Of a stretch of 64,000 bases of DNA, positions 8,511-17,670 are shown piece after piece. The notes beneath the pieces were generated by a model. It was not told where the DNA came from and searched no databases. It saw only the letters and a program-made list of their open reading frames with translations. Source of the stretch: Actinacidiphila cocklensis (GTDB lineage Bacteria > Actinomycetota > Actinomycetes > Streptomycetales > Streptomycetaceae). The stretch covers positions 1 through 64,000 of the forward strand of contig NZ_CAJSLV010000125.1 of the NCBI RefSeq assembly GCF_907177275.1. The letters are read 5' to 3'. Numbering within the stretch: the first letter of the stretch is position 1; each line of letters starts with the position of its first letter. The translations under genes and the position numbers were made by a program.

Positions 8511-10049
8511 CTACTCGCGGCCGAGCCAGATCGGGTTGGTGATTGCCGCGGCGGGGCCGGGGATGCCGGCCGGGGTGCCCGCCGGGGCGGGGTGGCGGAC
8601 CTCGGCGCGGACGTAGGCGGCCAGTGAGGCGGTGGTCTGCCAGCTGACCGTTCCCGACGCGGGAAGCGCGGAGGCGAAGACCTGGCCCTCGTCGGAGACC
8701 AGGCGCAGCAGCGAGTCCGCGGGGACGCCGGAGACGGTCAGGGTCACCGTCACCTCGGCGTCGGGCGCGACCGGCAGCCGGTCGCCGATGCCCGCGTGCT
8801 CGCCGTGCGGCCCCGATGCGGTGAAGGACAGCTGGACGGCGGCGTTCTCCGCGATCCAGGAGTGGCCGGCCCTGATACCCGCCTGCAGGGCGCGGCGGTT
8901 GAGGCCGTCGGCCAGCACGACGGTCTGCGGGAGGCCGACGACGTCGGGGTCGCGGTGGGCGTCGGAGTTGCCCATCGCGGGCACCCAGTGGCCGTCGCCG
9001 CGGCGGACCGCGCCGGTCAGCAGGTTGTCCCAGGTCAGCAGGGAGAGCTCGTCGTCGGTGGTCCAGGGGCCGTTCCAGACCTCGATGGCGTCGACGTTGT
9101 CGTAGCCGAACTTCCACTGGCTGGCCAGGCTCGTGCCGTACGGGTGGGCCGGCACCACGATGCCGCCCGCGCGGCGGATCTGCCGGGCGAAGGAGTCGAA
9201 GGCCTCGTCGCGCGCCCGGTAGCGCCAGTCGACGAACTCGCCGCCGTCCAGGCCGATCGCCAGGTAGTGGCCGTTGCGGGTGGTCACCTCCTCGCCGGTG
9301 AGGATCAGCAGGTCGTCGCCGGCCAGCGGGCCGAGGAAGGGGTGCGCGGCGCTGGTGTTGTGGTCGCTGGAGTTGATGAAGTCCAGCTTCGCCGCCCGGG
9401 CCAGCGCGGCCAGCTGCTCCAGGGTGCGCTTGCCGTCGGAGTGCACGGTGTGCAGGTGGCAGTCGCCGCGGTACCAGCCGCGGCCGCGGCCGGCGACCTG
9501 CTCCGGCGGGTAGTCCGGCTTCGGGGTGCGGCCCTGCTCGCCGGGCGTCAGGGTGACGGTCACCGTGTAGTCCAGGCCCTGCGGCGCCACGGTGTACGGC
9601 CCGAGGACGACGTACCAGGTGCCCGCCTCGACCGGCCCGGCCAGATAACCGGGGGTGGCCTCCTCCGCGCTGATCGCGAACTCGGTGCGCGCGCCCCCCG
9701 ACCAGCCGCGGAAGCCGCGCCCGCCCAGGGCGGTGCCGTGCTGGTCGAAGATGCCGATGTCGCACGCGTTGCCGAGGGTGCCGGCCGGCACGGCGGGCCG
9801 GTCGTAGCTGTACGACACCGCGATCTGCCGCACCCCGCGCGGCACCTCGACGGGCAGGTACACGAAGTCGGCCACTCCGGTGGGGAGGTGGCCGGTGACG
9901 GTCCTCGTCAGGTCCTGACCTGACGCAGGGCCCGCGGAGCCGGCGGAACCGGAGGGGTCGGAAGCTGCGGCGAAGTTCACGGGGGCCAGCGTAAGCACGG
10001 TGGTCGTGCCGGCCAGTGCGGAGAGTTTGAGTACGTCGCGTCGGTCCAT
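8511..10049 (-). CDS. secreted CehA/McbA-type PHP-domain metallohydrolase
   Basis: The start MDRRDVLKLSALAG is a twin-arginine-type signal (RRxxLK followed by a hydrophobic stretch ending in AAA), which fixes the start at 10049 rather than the GTG further upstream. An N-terminal beta-rich domain (about 45-180) is followed by a PHP metallohydrolase domain. Its metal-ligand motifs are HLHTVHSDG (about 198), SSDHN, GEE, PAHPYG and GNSDAH. A small beta-domain closes the protein. CehA-family enzymes hydrolyse phosphoesters and related esters; the substrate here is not known. It is divergent from fbiC. Confidence 0.85.
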   Translation of the reverse strand: MDRRDVLKLSALAGTTTVLTLAPVNFAAASDPSGSAGSAGPASGQDLTRTVTGHLPTGVADFVYLPVEVPRGVRQIAVSYSYDRPAVPAGTLGNACDIGIFDQHGTALGGRGFRGWSGGARTEFAISAEEATPGYLAGPVEAGTWYVVLGPYTVAPQGLDYTVTVTLTPGEQGRTPKPDYPPEQVAGRGRGWYRGDCHLHTVHSDGKRTLEQLAALARAAKLDFINSSDHNTSAAHPFLGPLAGDDLLILTGEEVTTRNGHYLAIGLDGGEFVDWRYRARDEAFDSFARQIRRAGGIVVPAHPYGTSLASQWKFGYDNVDAIEVWNGPWTTDDELSLLTWDNLLTGAVRRGDGHWVPAMGNSDAHRDPDVVGLPQTVVLADGLNRRALQAGIRAGHSWIAENAAVQLSFTASGPHGEHAGIGDRLPVAPDAEVTVTLTVSGVPADSLLRLVSDEGQVFASALPASGTVSWQTTASLAAYVRAEVRHPAPAGTPAGIPGPAAAITNPIWLGRE

Positions 10050-10222
10050 AGCGGTCACGTTTACCCCGGCGGGTGACGCCGAAGTAACCCCCACCTTGTG
10101 GGCAGGTGCACCGTCGCCTAAACCCCCCACCGCCGGCCGGTTGTCCCCTACGGGCGGCTATGCCCTTTTGAGGTGGCGGTGACCCGCCCGCCCGTCGGAG
10201 GACGTCTGTCGCAGGGGCGACC

Positions 10223-10235
10223 TATGCTCGGGGGA
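10223..10235 (+). promoter_or_regulatory. -10 box placing the fbiC transcript start at its start codon (leaderless)
   Basis: TATGCT at 10223-10228 is separated from the fbiC ATG (10235) by 6 nt, so transcription would begin at or next to the A of the start codon. No canonical -35 box is obvious. Confidence 0.5.
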
Positions 10236-12811
10236 TGACCTTGGAGCCGCCCACCGCCAACGCCATGCGCCGCGCCCTGCACCGCGCGGCGGAAGGTGTC
10301 GCCCTCGACACGGGCGAGGCCGCCGTGCTGCTGCAAGCCCGCGGCGGCGACCTGGACAGGCTGGCCGCGACCGCGGCCAGGGTGCGGGACGCCGGGCTGG
10401 AGGCGGCGGGAAGGCCCGGCGTCATCACGTACTCGCGGAAGGTGTTCATACCGCTGACGCGGCTGTGCAGGGACACCTGCCACTACTGCACCTTCGTCAC
10501 GGTGCCCGGCAAACTGCGCCGGGAGGGCCACGGCCTGTACCTCTCCCCTGACGAGGTGCTGGACATCGCCCGGCGCGGCGCCGCTATGGGCTGCAAGGAA
10601 GCGTTGTTCACGCTCGGCGACCGCCCGGAGGACCGCTGGCCCGAAGCGCGCGAGTGGCTGGACGCGCACGGCTACGACGACACGCTCGCGTACGTGCGCG
10701 CCATGTCGGTGCGGGTGCTGGAGGAGACCGGGCTGCTGCCGCACCTCAACCCCGGGGTGCTGTCGTGGACGGACCTGCAGCGGCTCAAGCCGGTCGCGCC
10801 GTCCATGGGCATGATGCTGGAGACGACCGCGACCCGGCTGTGGTCCGAGCGCGGCGGCCCGCACTTCGGTTCGCCCGACAAGGAGCCCGCGGTGCGGCTG
10901 CGGGTCCTGGAGGACGCCGGCCGCTCCAACGTGCCGTTCACGACCGGCATCCTGATCGGCATCGGGGAGACGTACGAGGAGCGCGCCGAGTCGCTGTTCG
11001 CGATCCGCCGCACCGCCCGCCGCTACCACGGCATCCAGGAAGTGATCATCCAGAACTTCCGGGCCAAGCCGGACACCGCGATGCGCGGCATGCCCGACGC
11101 GGAGCTGGAGGAGCTGGCCGCGGCGATCGCCGTGGCAAGGGTGGTGCTCGGCCCCGCGGCCCGCATCCAGGCGCCGCCGAACCTCGTGGACGGCGAGTAC
11201 GACCGCTTCATCGCGGCGGGCATCGACGACTGGGGCGGCGTCTCGCCGCTGACCCCCGACCACGTCAACCCCGAGCGCCCCTGGCCGCAGATCGACGACC
11301 TGGCCGCCCGTACCGCGCAGGCCGGCTTCACGCTGCGCGAAAGGCTCACCATCTACCCGGAGTTCGTGCAGCGCGGCGAGCCCTGGCTCGACCCGCGCCT
11401 GGTCCCGCACGTGCGGGCGCTCGCCGACCCGGACACCGGGCTGGCGCGGGAGGACGCCGTCGTCGAGGGCCGGCCCTGGCAGGAGCCCGACGAGGCCTTC
11501 CCCGCGGCAGGCGGGCGCACCGACCTGCACCGCACGATCGACACCGAAGGCCGCACCGCCGACCGCAGGGACGACTTCGACGACGTCTACGGCGACTGGG
11601 CCGAACTGCGCGAGCAGGCCGCGCCCGGCATGGTGCCCGACCGGGTGGACGCCGACGTCCGCAAGGCGCTGTCCGTTGCCGCGGACGACCCGACGAAGCT
11701 CACCGACGCCGAAGCGCTCGCCCTGCTGCACGCCGACGGCCCCGCCCTGGACGCCCTGTGCCGGATCGCGGACGACCTGCGCAGGGACGTCGTCGGCGAC
11801 GAGGTCACGTACATCGTGACGCGCAACATCAACTTCACCAACGTCTGCTACACCGGCTGCCGCTTCTGCGCCTTCGCGCAGCGCCGCACCGACGCCGACG
11901 CGTACACCCTCTCGCTCGACCAGGTCGCCGACCGGGTCCAGCAGGCGTGGGAGGTCGGCGCGACCGAGGTGTGCATGCAGGGCGGCATCCACCCCGACCT
12001 GCCGGGCAGCGCCTACTTCGACATCGCTCGGGCGGTCAAGGCCCGTGTCCCCGGCATGCACATGCACGCCTTCTCGCCGATGGAGGTCGTCAACGGCGCC
12101 ACGCGCACCGGGCTGTCGATCCGCGACTGGCTGACCGCCGCCAAGGAGGCGGGCCTCGACTCGATCCCCGGCACCGCGGCGGAGATCCTCGACGACGAGG
12201 TGCGCTGGGTCCTGACCAAGGGCAAGCTGCCCACCGCGACCTGGATCGAGGTCGTCAGCACCGCCCACGAGCTGGGCATCCGCTCGTCGTCCACCATGAT
12301 GTACGGCCACGTCGACCAGCCGCACCACTGGCTCGGCCACCTGCGGCTGCTCGCCGAGATCCAGCAGCGCACCGGCGGCTTCACCGAGTTCGTGACGCTG
12401 CCCTTCATCCACACCAACGCGCCCGTCTACCTGGCCGGGATCGCCCGCCCAGGGCCGACCGCCCGCGACAACCGGGCCGTCACCGCGATGGCCCGCCTGC
12501 TGCTGCACCCGCACATCACCAACATCCAGACCAGCTGGGTGAAACTCGGCGCGGAGGGCGCGGCCGAAATGCTCCGTTCGGGTGCCAACGACCTCGGCGG
12601 CACGCTGATGGAGGAGACCATCTCCCGTATGGCGGGCTCCGGTTACGGCTCCTACCGGTCCATCCGCGACCTGGTCGCCATCGCGGAGGCGGCCGGGCGC
12701 CCCGCCCGGCAGCGCACCACGCTGTACGGTGAGGTGCCCGCCGAGCGCATCGCGGCCGGCCTCGCCTCCGACGGCCACCTTCCCGAGCTGCTGCCGGTGC
12801 TGGGGGACTGA
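10235..12811 (+). CDS. fbiC: FO synthase (7,8-didemethyl-8-hydroxy-5-deazariboflavin synthase), CofG/CofH fusion
   Basis: The 858-residue protein has two radical-SAM domains, each with a CxxxCxxC [4Fe-4S] motif: C78/C82/C85 (CRDTCHYC, CofG half) and C538/C542/C545 (CYTGCRFC, CofH half). It condenses tyrosine and the flavin precursor 5-amino-6-ribitylaminouracil to FO, the chromophore of coenzyme F420. Fusion of both halves and the length are typical of Actinobacteria. The ATG is probably the first transcribed base. F420 is used by many actinobacterial reductases, so this is a housekeeping cofactor gene, not part of the peptide operon. Confidence 0.95.
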   Translation: MTLEPPTANAMRRALHRAAEGVALDTGEAAVLLQARGGDLDRLAATAARVRDAGLEAAGRPGVITYSRKVFIPLTRLCRDTCHYCTFVTVPGKLRREGHGLYLSPDEVLDIARRGAAMGCKEALFTLGDRPEDRWPEAREWLDAHGYDDTLAYVRAMSVRVLEETGLLPHLNPGVLSWTDLQRLKPVAPSMGMMLETTATRLWSERGGPHFGSPDKEPAVRLRVLEDAGRSNVPFTTGILIGIGETYEERAESLFAIRRTARRYHGIQEVIIQNFRAKPDTAMRGMPDAELEELAAAIAVARVVLGPAARIQAPPNLVDGEYDRFIAAGIDDWGGVSPLTPDHVNPERPWPQIDDLAARTAQAGFTLRERLTIYPEFVQRGEPWLDPRLVPHVRALADPDTGLAREDAVVEGRPWQEPDEAFPAAGGRTDLHRTIDTEGRTADRRDDFDDVYGDWAELREQAAPGMVPDRVDADVRKALSVAADDPTKLTDAEALALLHADGPALDALCRIADDLRRDVVGDEVTYIVTRNINFTNVCYTGCRFCAFAQRRTDADAYTLSLDQVADRVQQAWEVGATEVCMQGGIHPDLPGSAYFDIARAVKARVPGMHMHAFSPMEVVNGATRTGLSIRDWLTAAKEAGLDSIPGTAAEILDDEVRWVLTKGKLPTATWIEVVSTAHELGIRSSSTMMYGHVDQPHHWLGHLRLLAEIQQRTGGFTEFVTLPFIHTNAPVYLAGIARPGPTARDNRAVTAMARLLLHPHITNIQTSWVKLGAEGAAEMLRSGANDLGGTLMEETISRMAGSGYGSYRSIRDLVAIAEAAGRPARQRTTLYGEVPAERIAAGLASDGHLPELLPVLGD

Positions 12812-12856
12812 ACGGGCGGCGGAGGCAGGGCGAGCGCTGACGGGAGCGGACAGGGC

Positions 12857-15800
12857 GTGGCCGGCGAGCAGGTCTCACTGCAGGACGGGATGCGGCGGCG
12901 GCGTCGCGGCGGCGCCTTCGTCGGCCGCCGCGACGAACTGGCCGTCCTGCTCGGCAATCTCGACACCGACCCCGGCGACGAGACGCACCACTTCCTCTTC
13001 CACGTCCACGGCCCCGGAGGCGTCGGGAAGTCGACCCTGCTGGCCCGGTTCGCGCAGGAGGCCCGCGCCCGCGGCGCACTCACCGCCACCGCGGACGAGG
13101 ACGCCATGACCGTGCCCGCCGCCATGACCGTGCCCGCCGCCATGGCCGCGGTCGCCGCCGGCCTGGCGGGGCAGGACCGCCCGCTCAAGGCCTTCGACCG
13201 GCTCTATTCCACCTACCGGCAGCGCCGCTACGAGGCCGACGCCGTGGGTGCGGCAGGAGCCGCGTCGCCCTCCGCGGGCAGCACCGTCGTCGCCCAGGCG
13301 GGACTTGCCGGGCTCGGACTGGTGCCGGGCCTGTCCCTGGTGACGGGCGCCGTCGACCCCGGGCGGGTGGCGGAGGGCGTCGACCGGTTACGCGCGGCCG
13401 GCAGCAGCCGCTTCCGCAACGGGCAGGACCTCCAGCTGCTCCTCGACCCGGTCGCCGTCCTGAGCCCGGTCTTCACCGCCGACCTCGCCGCGGCCGCGTC
13501 CGGCGCCCGCTGGCTCGCCCTCTTCTTCGACACGTACGAGCGCACCGGCCCCGCACTCGACGGCTGGCTGCGCGAGCTGTTCGTCCACGGACGGTACGGT
13601 GCGCTGCCCGCCAACGTCGTCGTCACCCTCGCCGGGCAGGGCGCCCTCGACCCGGTCGGCTGGGCCGACTACCTGGACCTCGTCACGCCGCTGCCGCTCG
13701 GCCCCCTCAGCGAGGCGGAGGCGCGGCAGCTGCTCGCCGCCAAGGGCGTCACGGACGAGGCCGTCGTCGAGGTGGTGCTGCGGCTGACCGACCGCCTCCC
13801 GCTGCTGGTCAGCACCCTGGCCGCGACCCGGCCCAGCGGCCCCGAAGCGGTCGGCGACCCGGCGGACACCGCCGTGGAGCGCTTCCTGGCATGGGAACGC
13901 GACCCCGCGGCCCGCGACGCCGTCCTTGCCGCGGCGCTCCCGCTGCAGCTCGACGAGGACGTCTACCGCGTAGCGGTCGGCGACGACGTCCCCGCGGCCG
14001 CCGACCGCTACGACTGGCTGCGCGGCCTGCCCTTCGTCGACGAGGCCGGCGGGCAGGCCCGCTACCACGACATCGTCCGCGGCCAGATGCTCAGGCTGCT
14101 CCGCACCCGCTCCCCGCAGCGCTGGCGCGACCGGCACGAGCGCCTCGCGGCGGCGTACGGGTCCTGGTGCGAGCGCGCGGGGCGCGGCAGGAGCGGCGGC
14201 GACCTGTGGGCCGACGCGACCTGGCGCGACTACCGCCTGCACGAGAGCTACCACCTGCTGTGCGCCGACCCCCGCGCGGCGCTCCCCGACACCCTCCTCC
14301 ACGTCGCCCGCGCCTGCACGGCAGGACCGGACTCGGCCCGCCGCTGGCTGCGCATGCTCACCGCCGCGTCCACGGACGCGGACGTGCCGGAACCCGCGCA
14401 GTGGTCGCGGTCCCTGACCGCGGTCTACGGCGCCACGCCACCCCCGCAGCTTGCGCCACGAGCCACCGTCCCGCCGGCGCGCCGACCAGAAACGGCGCTG
14501 CCTGGCGGGGGATCCGGCGCGGCCGGTGAGGACGCGGCAATGGGTCGCGGGAACGGCCTGCCCGGCCAGGGCGCGGCAATGGGCCGAGGCGTTGGCGGGT
14601 CCGGCGAGGGCGCCGCAATGGGCGAGGGTGCCGCAATGGGCGAAAGCGCGGGAATGGGCGAAGGCGCGGTAATGGAGCGCGGGTTCGCCGCGGACGCCGA
14701 GCGGGCCGTCGGAGTGCTCTCGATGATTCTTGAGCGGGGCGGGCTCGACCGGGAGCGGCGGGCGATCGCGTACGCCATCAGGGCATGGACGCAGCGGCAG
14801 GCCGGGCGGCAGGCGGCGGGGCTCGCCGACTACGACCGGGCGGAAAGACTCGGGCTCGGTACATTCCTGCTGTATTCGGAACGCGGCGCCACCCACTGGA
14901 CGTTGGGCCGGCCCGCGGAAGCCGCCGCCGACTACGCCCGCGCGCTCGCCGCCGACCCCGCGGACCCGAAGGCGTCGACCGTACGCGCCCAGCGCGGCGG
15001 CGCGCTGCTGCAGGCGGGCCGGATCGCCGAGGCCATGGCCGAGTTGGACACCGCGGTAGCCGACGACCCCGCGGGAGCCGGGGCGGCCCTCGTCTTCCGG
15101 GCCATGGCGCTGCTGCACCTCGACCGCCCCGCCGAGGCCCTGGCCGACGTCGAGGAGTGCATCGCCGCGGCGGCGCCCGACGCCGACACCCTCGCCCTGC
15201 GCGGCCTCGTCCGCCAGCGGCTCGGCAACAACCGGGAAGCGCTTGCAGACTTCGACGCGTCCTTGTCCCGGCGGCCCGACGCCGCCCCCTGGGTGCTCAC
15301 CGGGCGCGGGCTCGCCCTCGAAGCGCTCGGACAGTACGCCGACGCCGCCGACTCCTTCACCCGGGCCGTCGAGCACGGCGGTGCGGCCGACATCGACACC
15401 CTCACCCACTGCGCCCGGCTGCTGCGGCTGGCCGGCCGCCCTCAGTACGCGCTCGCGGCAGCGGACCGGGCCTGCGCGCAGGACCCGGCGAATCCGGGCG
15501 CCGCCAAGGAGCGCGCGCTCGCCCTCGTCGACGCCGGCCGGCTGCCGGAGGCCGCCGACGCCTTCGAGCGGCTGCTCGCACTCGAACCCGGCGCGGACGA
15601 CGCGCTGATCGCCCGCGCGCGCATCCACGTGTGGCTCGGGCGGCCCGCCGCCGCCCTCGACGACCTCGGACGGCTAGCCGAACTCGGCCCCGTCCCGCCG
15701 TGGTTCCACGGCAGGCGGGCCCAACTGCTCGTGCTCACCGGCGACGTCGCCGCCGCGCGGGCCGCACTCGAAGAGGCCGGGCCGCGCACCCTCGACGACC

Positions 15801-16207
15801 TGCTGACGCTGGCCGTCTGCCACCGGGAGGAGGGCCGGTACGCGGACGCGGCCGCCGCGCTCGACCAGGCCGACGCCCTGGCCCCCGGGCACGGCGGGGC
15901 CGCGCTGGAGCGGGCGCTGCTCTCCGCCCTCGCGGACGGCTTCCCCGCCGCACGCCCGCGATGGCTCGCACTGCGCGCGGCCGGGGAGCCGGACGGGATC
16001 GCGCCCGAGGTCTGGCGGACGATGGTGGCGTGCGGGCTCGGGCGGTGGGACGACGCGGGCGTCCACCTTGCGGCGCTGCTCGCCGTGTCCACGCCGTGGG
16101 CGGTGCGGGCGGTCCTCGCCCGGGACCTCGCCGCCCTCGACGCGGCTCCGGCGGCGCCTCACGGCGCGATGGCACCCCTCCTCGCCCGGCTCCGCGCCAC
16201 GCTCTGA
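12857..16207 (+). CDS. large P-loop ATPase with tetratricopeptide repeats (STAND-like)
   Basis: The 1116-residue product carries an N-terminal AAA/STAND-like ATPase with Walker A HGPGGVGKST (about residues 52-61) and an aspartate-rich LALFFDTYERT strand as likely Walker B. About 600 residues of alpha-helical TPR-like repeats (from about 620 on) make up the C-terminal part. Between them lies a Gly/Met/Ala low-complexity linker. Such proteins act as signalling or scaffold NTPases; no effector domain is recognised. GTG 12857 has a modest SD. An in-frame TTA codon at 13388 predicts dependence on bldA tRNA. It lies 45 bp after fbiC on the same strand. Confidence 0.75.
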   Translation: MAGEQVSLQDGMRRRRRGGAFVGRRDELAVLLGNLDTDPGDETHHFLFHVHGPGGVGKSTLLARFAQEARARGALTATADEDAMTVPAAMTVPAAMAAVAAGLAGQDRPLKAFDRLYSTYRQRRYEADAVGAAGAASPSAGSTVVAQAGLAGLGLVPGLSLVTGAVDPGRVAEGVDRLRAAGSSRFRNGQDLQLLLDPVAVLSPVFTADLAAAASGARWLALFFDTYERTGPALDGWLRELFVHGRYGALPANVVVTLAGQGALDPVGWADYLDLVTPLPLGPLSEAEARQLLAAKGVTDEAVVEVVLRLTDRLPLLVSTLAATRPSGPEAVGDPADTAVERFLAWERDPAARDAVLAAALPLQLDEDVYRVAVGDDVPAAADRYDWLRGLPFVDEAGGQARYHDIVRGQMLRLLRTRSPQRWRDRHERLAAAYGSWCERAGRGRSGGDLWADATWRDYRLHESYHLLCADPRAALPDTLLHVARACTAGPDSARRWLRMLTAASTDADVPEPAQWSRSLTAVYGATPPPQLAPRATVPPARRPETALPGGGSGAAGEDAAMGRGNGLPGQGAAMGRGVGGSGEGAAMGEGAAMGESAGMGEGAVMERGFAADAERAVGVLSMILERGGLDRERRAIAYAIRAWTQRQAGRQAAGLADYDRAERLGLGTFLLYSERGATHWTLGRPAEAAADYARALAADPADPKASTVRAQRGGALLQAGRIAEAMAELDTAVADDPAGAGAALVFRAMALLHLDRPAEALADVEECIAAAAPDADTLALRGLVRQRLGNNREALADFDASLSRRPDAAPWVLTGRGLALEALGQYADAADSFTRAVEHGGAADIDTLTHCARLLRLAGRPQYALAAADRACAQDPANPGAAKERALALVDAGRLPEAADAFERLLALEPGADDALIARARIHVWLGRPAAALDDLGRLAELGPVPPWFHGRRAQLLVLTGDVAAARAALEEAGPRTLDDLLTLAVCHREEGRYADAAAALDQADALAPGHGGAALERALLSALADGFPAARPRWLALRAAGEPDGIAPEVWRTMVACGLGRWDDAGVHLAALLAVSTPWAVRAVLARDLAALDAAPAAPHGAMAPLLARLRATL
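14519..14679 (+). repeat. in-frame degenerate repeats encoding (G)EGAAMGEG-type units
   Basis: About eight imperfect units of 18-24 bp of the type ggcgagggcgccgcaatg give a protein linker of GEGAAMG, GQGAAMG and GESAGMG repeats between the ATPase and the TPR part of the preceding entry. Length variation here would not shift the frame when whole units are gained or lost. Confidence 0.7.
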
Positions 16208-16437
16208 CCGGGGCGCCCGGTGGCGGGCCCGTCGGGTGGCTCCCCGCCCCCGGAGGGCGTGTCGGGGTGCTGCCGTGCGCCGGAGCGCGCTCCGGGAGAT
16301 ATGGCGCCATCTCCCCGGACGCGGGCCTTCCGGGACAACCCTCACCTACCTCGTGCACCCCTTCCGCTTCTGGCGACGTCGGCTATCGTGCAGGCGCAGA
16401 ACGGGTTCGGATCGGGGGAAGATCGAAGGGGACCGCT

Positions 16438-17541
16438 TTGACCGCTGTCTGGGGACGCGCGCAGCAGCAGGACTTCCGCAGCCGCGTCCGTGGCTGCTTG
16501 CTCGGCGGGGCCATCGGTGACGCGCTCGGCGCGGGGATCGAGTTCGAGTCCCTCGACGCGATCCAGGGCAACCACGGACCCGACGGTGTCACCGACTATG
16601 TCACCGCCTACGGGCGGCGCGGCGCGGTCACCGACGACACGCAGATGACGCTGTTCACCGTCGAGGGCCTGATACGCGCGCAGGTGCGCCGGGACACCGG
16701 CGTCTGGCACCCGCCCACCGACATCCACCGCGCGTACCGCCGCTGGGCGACCACGCAGAGCGAGTGGGGACCCGACGAGCGCCGCAAGGACGCCGGCTGG
16801 CTGGCCCGCGAGGAGTGGCTCTACGCGCGCAGGGCGCCCGGCAACGCGTGCCTCAGCGGCCTGTCCGACGACCGCATGGGCACCCTGGAGGAGCCGAAGA
16901 ACCCCGGCTCCAAGGGGTGCGGCACGGTGATGCGCTCGGCGCCGTTCGGGCTGCTGGTCGGGTGGGAGCCGCAACTGGTCTTCCAGCTCGCGGTGGAGTG
17001 CGCCGCGCAGACCCACGGCCACCCCACGGGGCAGCTCGCCGCCGGCGCGTTCGCCGTCATCATCCACGGGCTCGCGCGCGGCGAGGCGCTGGACGGCTCC
17101 GTCCAGCACGCCCTGGCGCTGCTCGGCGCCCGCCCCGGCCACCAGGAGACCACGGACGCGCTGCAGAGCGCGCTGGGCGCCGTACGGCAGGGAATGCCGT
17201 CGCCGCAGCGCGTGGAGGCGCTGGGGGAGGGCTGGACCGCGGAGGAGTCGCTGGCGATCGGCGTTTACTGCGCTCTGGTCGCCGAAGACGTACGCCACGG
17301 GCTGCTGCTCGCGGTCAACCACTCGGGCGACAGCGACTCCACCGGGTCGATCTGCGGGAATCTGCTGGGGGTCCAGCACGGCGAGACGGCGTTGCCGCCG
17401 GCGTGGATCGCGGAGCTGGAGGGCCGCGCCACGATCCTCCAGCTCGCGGACGACTTCGCCATGGAGATGACGCAGGCGCCCGCCCTGCACGGCCCCTCGG
17501 GCGCCAGCCCCGCGTGGCTCGACCGCTACCCCGCCGCGTAG
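16438..17541 (+). CDS. ADP-ribosylglycohydrolase family protein (DraG-like)
   Basis: The TTG at 16438 is supported by AAGGGG 7 nt upstream; upstream extension of the frame runs antisense-like through the previous gene and is rejected. The 367-residue product has the family's Mg-binding signatures: GAIGDALGAGIEFE near the N-terminus, TDDTQMTLF (about 65), a central GCGTVMRSAPFG, and HSGDSDSTGSICGN (about 295-308). These enzymes remove ADP-ribose from proteins, nucleic acids or small molecules. The substrate is not deducible. A 230-bp gap separates it from the TPR ATPase, so a shared transcript is possible but not shown. Confidence 0.88.
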   Translation: MTAVWGRAQQQDFRSRVRGCLLGGAIGDALGAGIEFESLDAIQGNHGPDGVTDYVTAYGRRGAVTDDTQMTLFTVEGLIRAQVRRDTGVWHPPTDIHRAYRRWATTQSEWGPDERRKDAGWLAREEWLYARRAPGNACLSGLSDDRMGTLEEPKNPGSKGCGTVMRSAPFGLLVGWEPQLVFQLAVECAAQTHGHPTGQLAAGAFAVIIHGLARGEALDGSVQHALALLGARPGHQETTDALQSALGAVRQGMPSPQRVEALGEGWTAEESLAIGVYCALVAEDVRHGLLLAVNHSGDSDSTGSICGNLLGVQHGETALPPAWIAELEGRATILQLADDFAMEMTQAPALHGPSGASPAWLDRYPAA

Positions 17542-17670
17542 CTCCTCCCGGGGTGCCCCCCGGCCCGCATTCCCCGCGCCCCGGAGCGGCGCTCGCCCTG
17601 TCGGGGAAGTGGGCGAGCCGTCATGGGCGCGGGGAAGGGCGCGGCTGACTGCCCGCGCCGGCTCGGTGGG

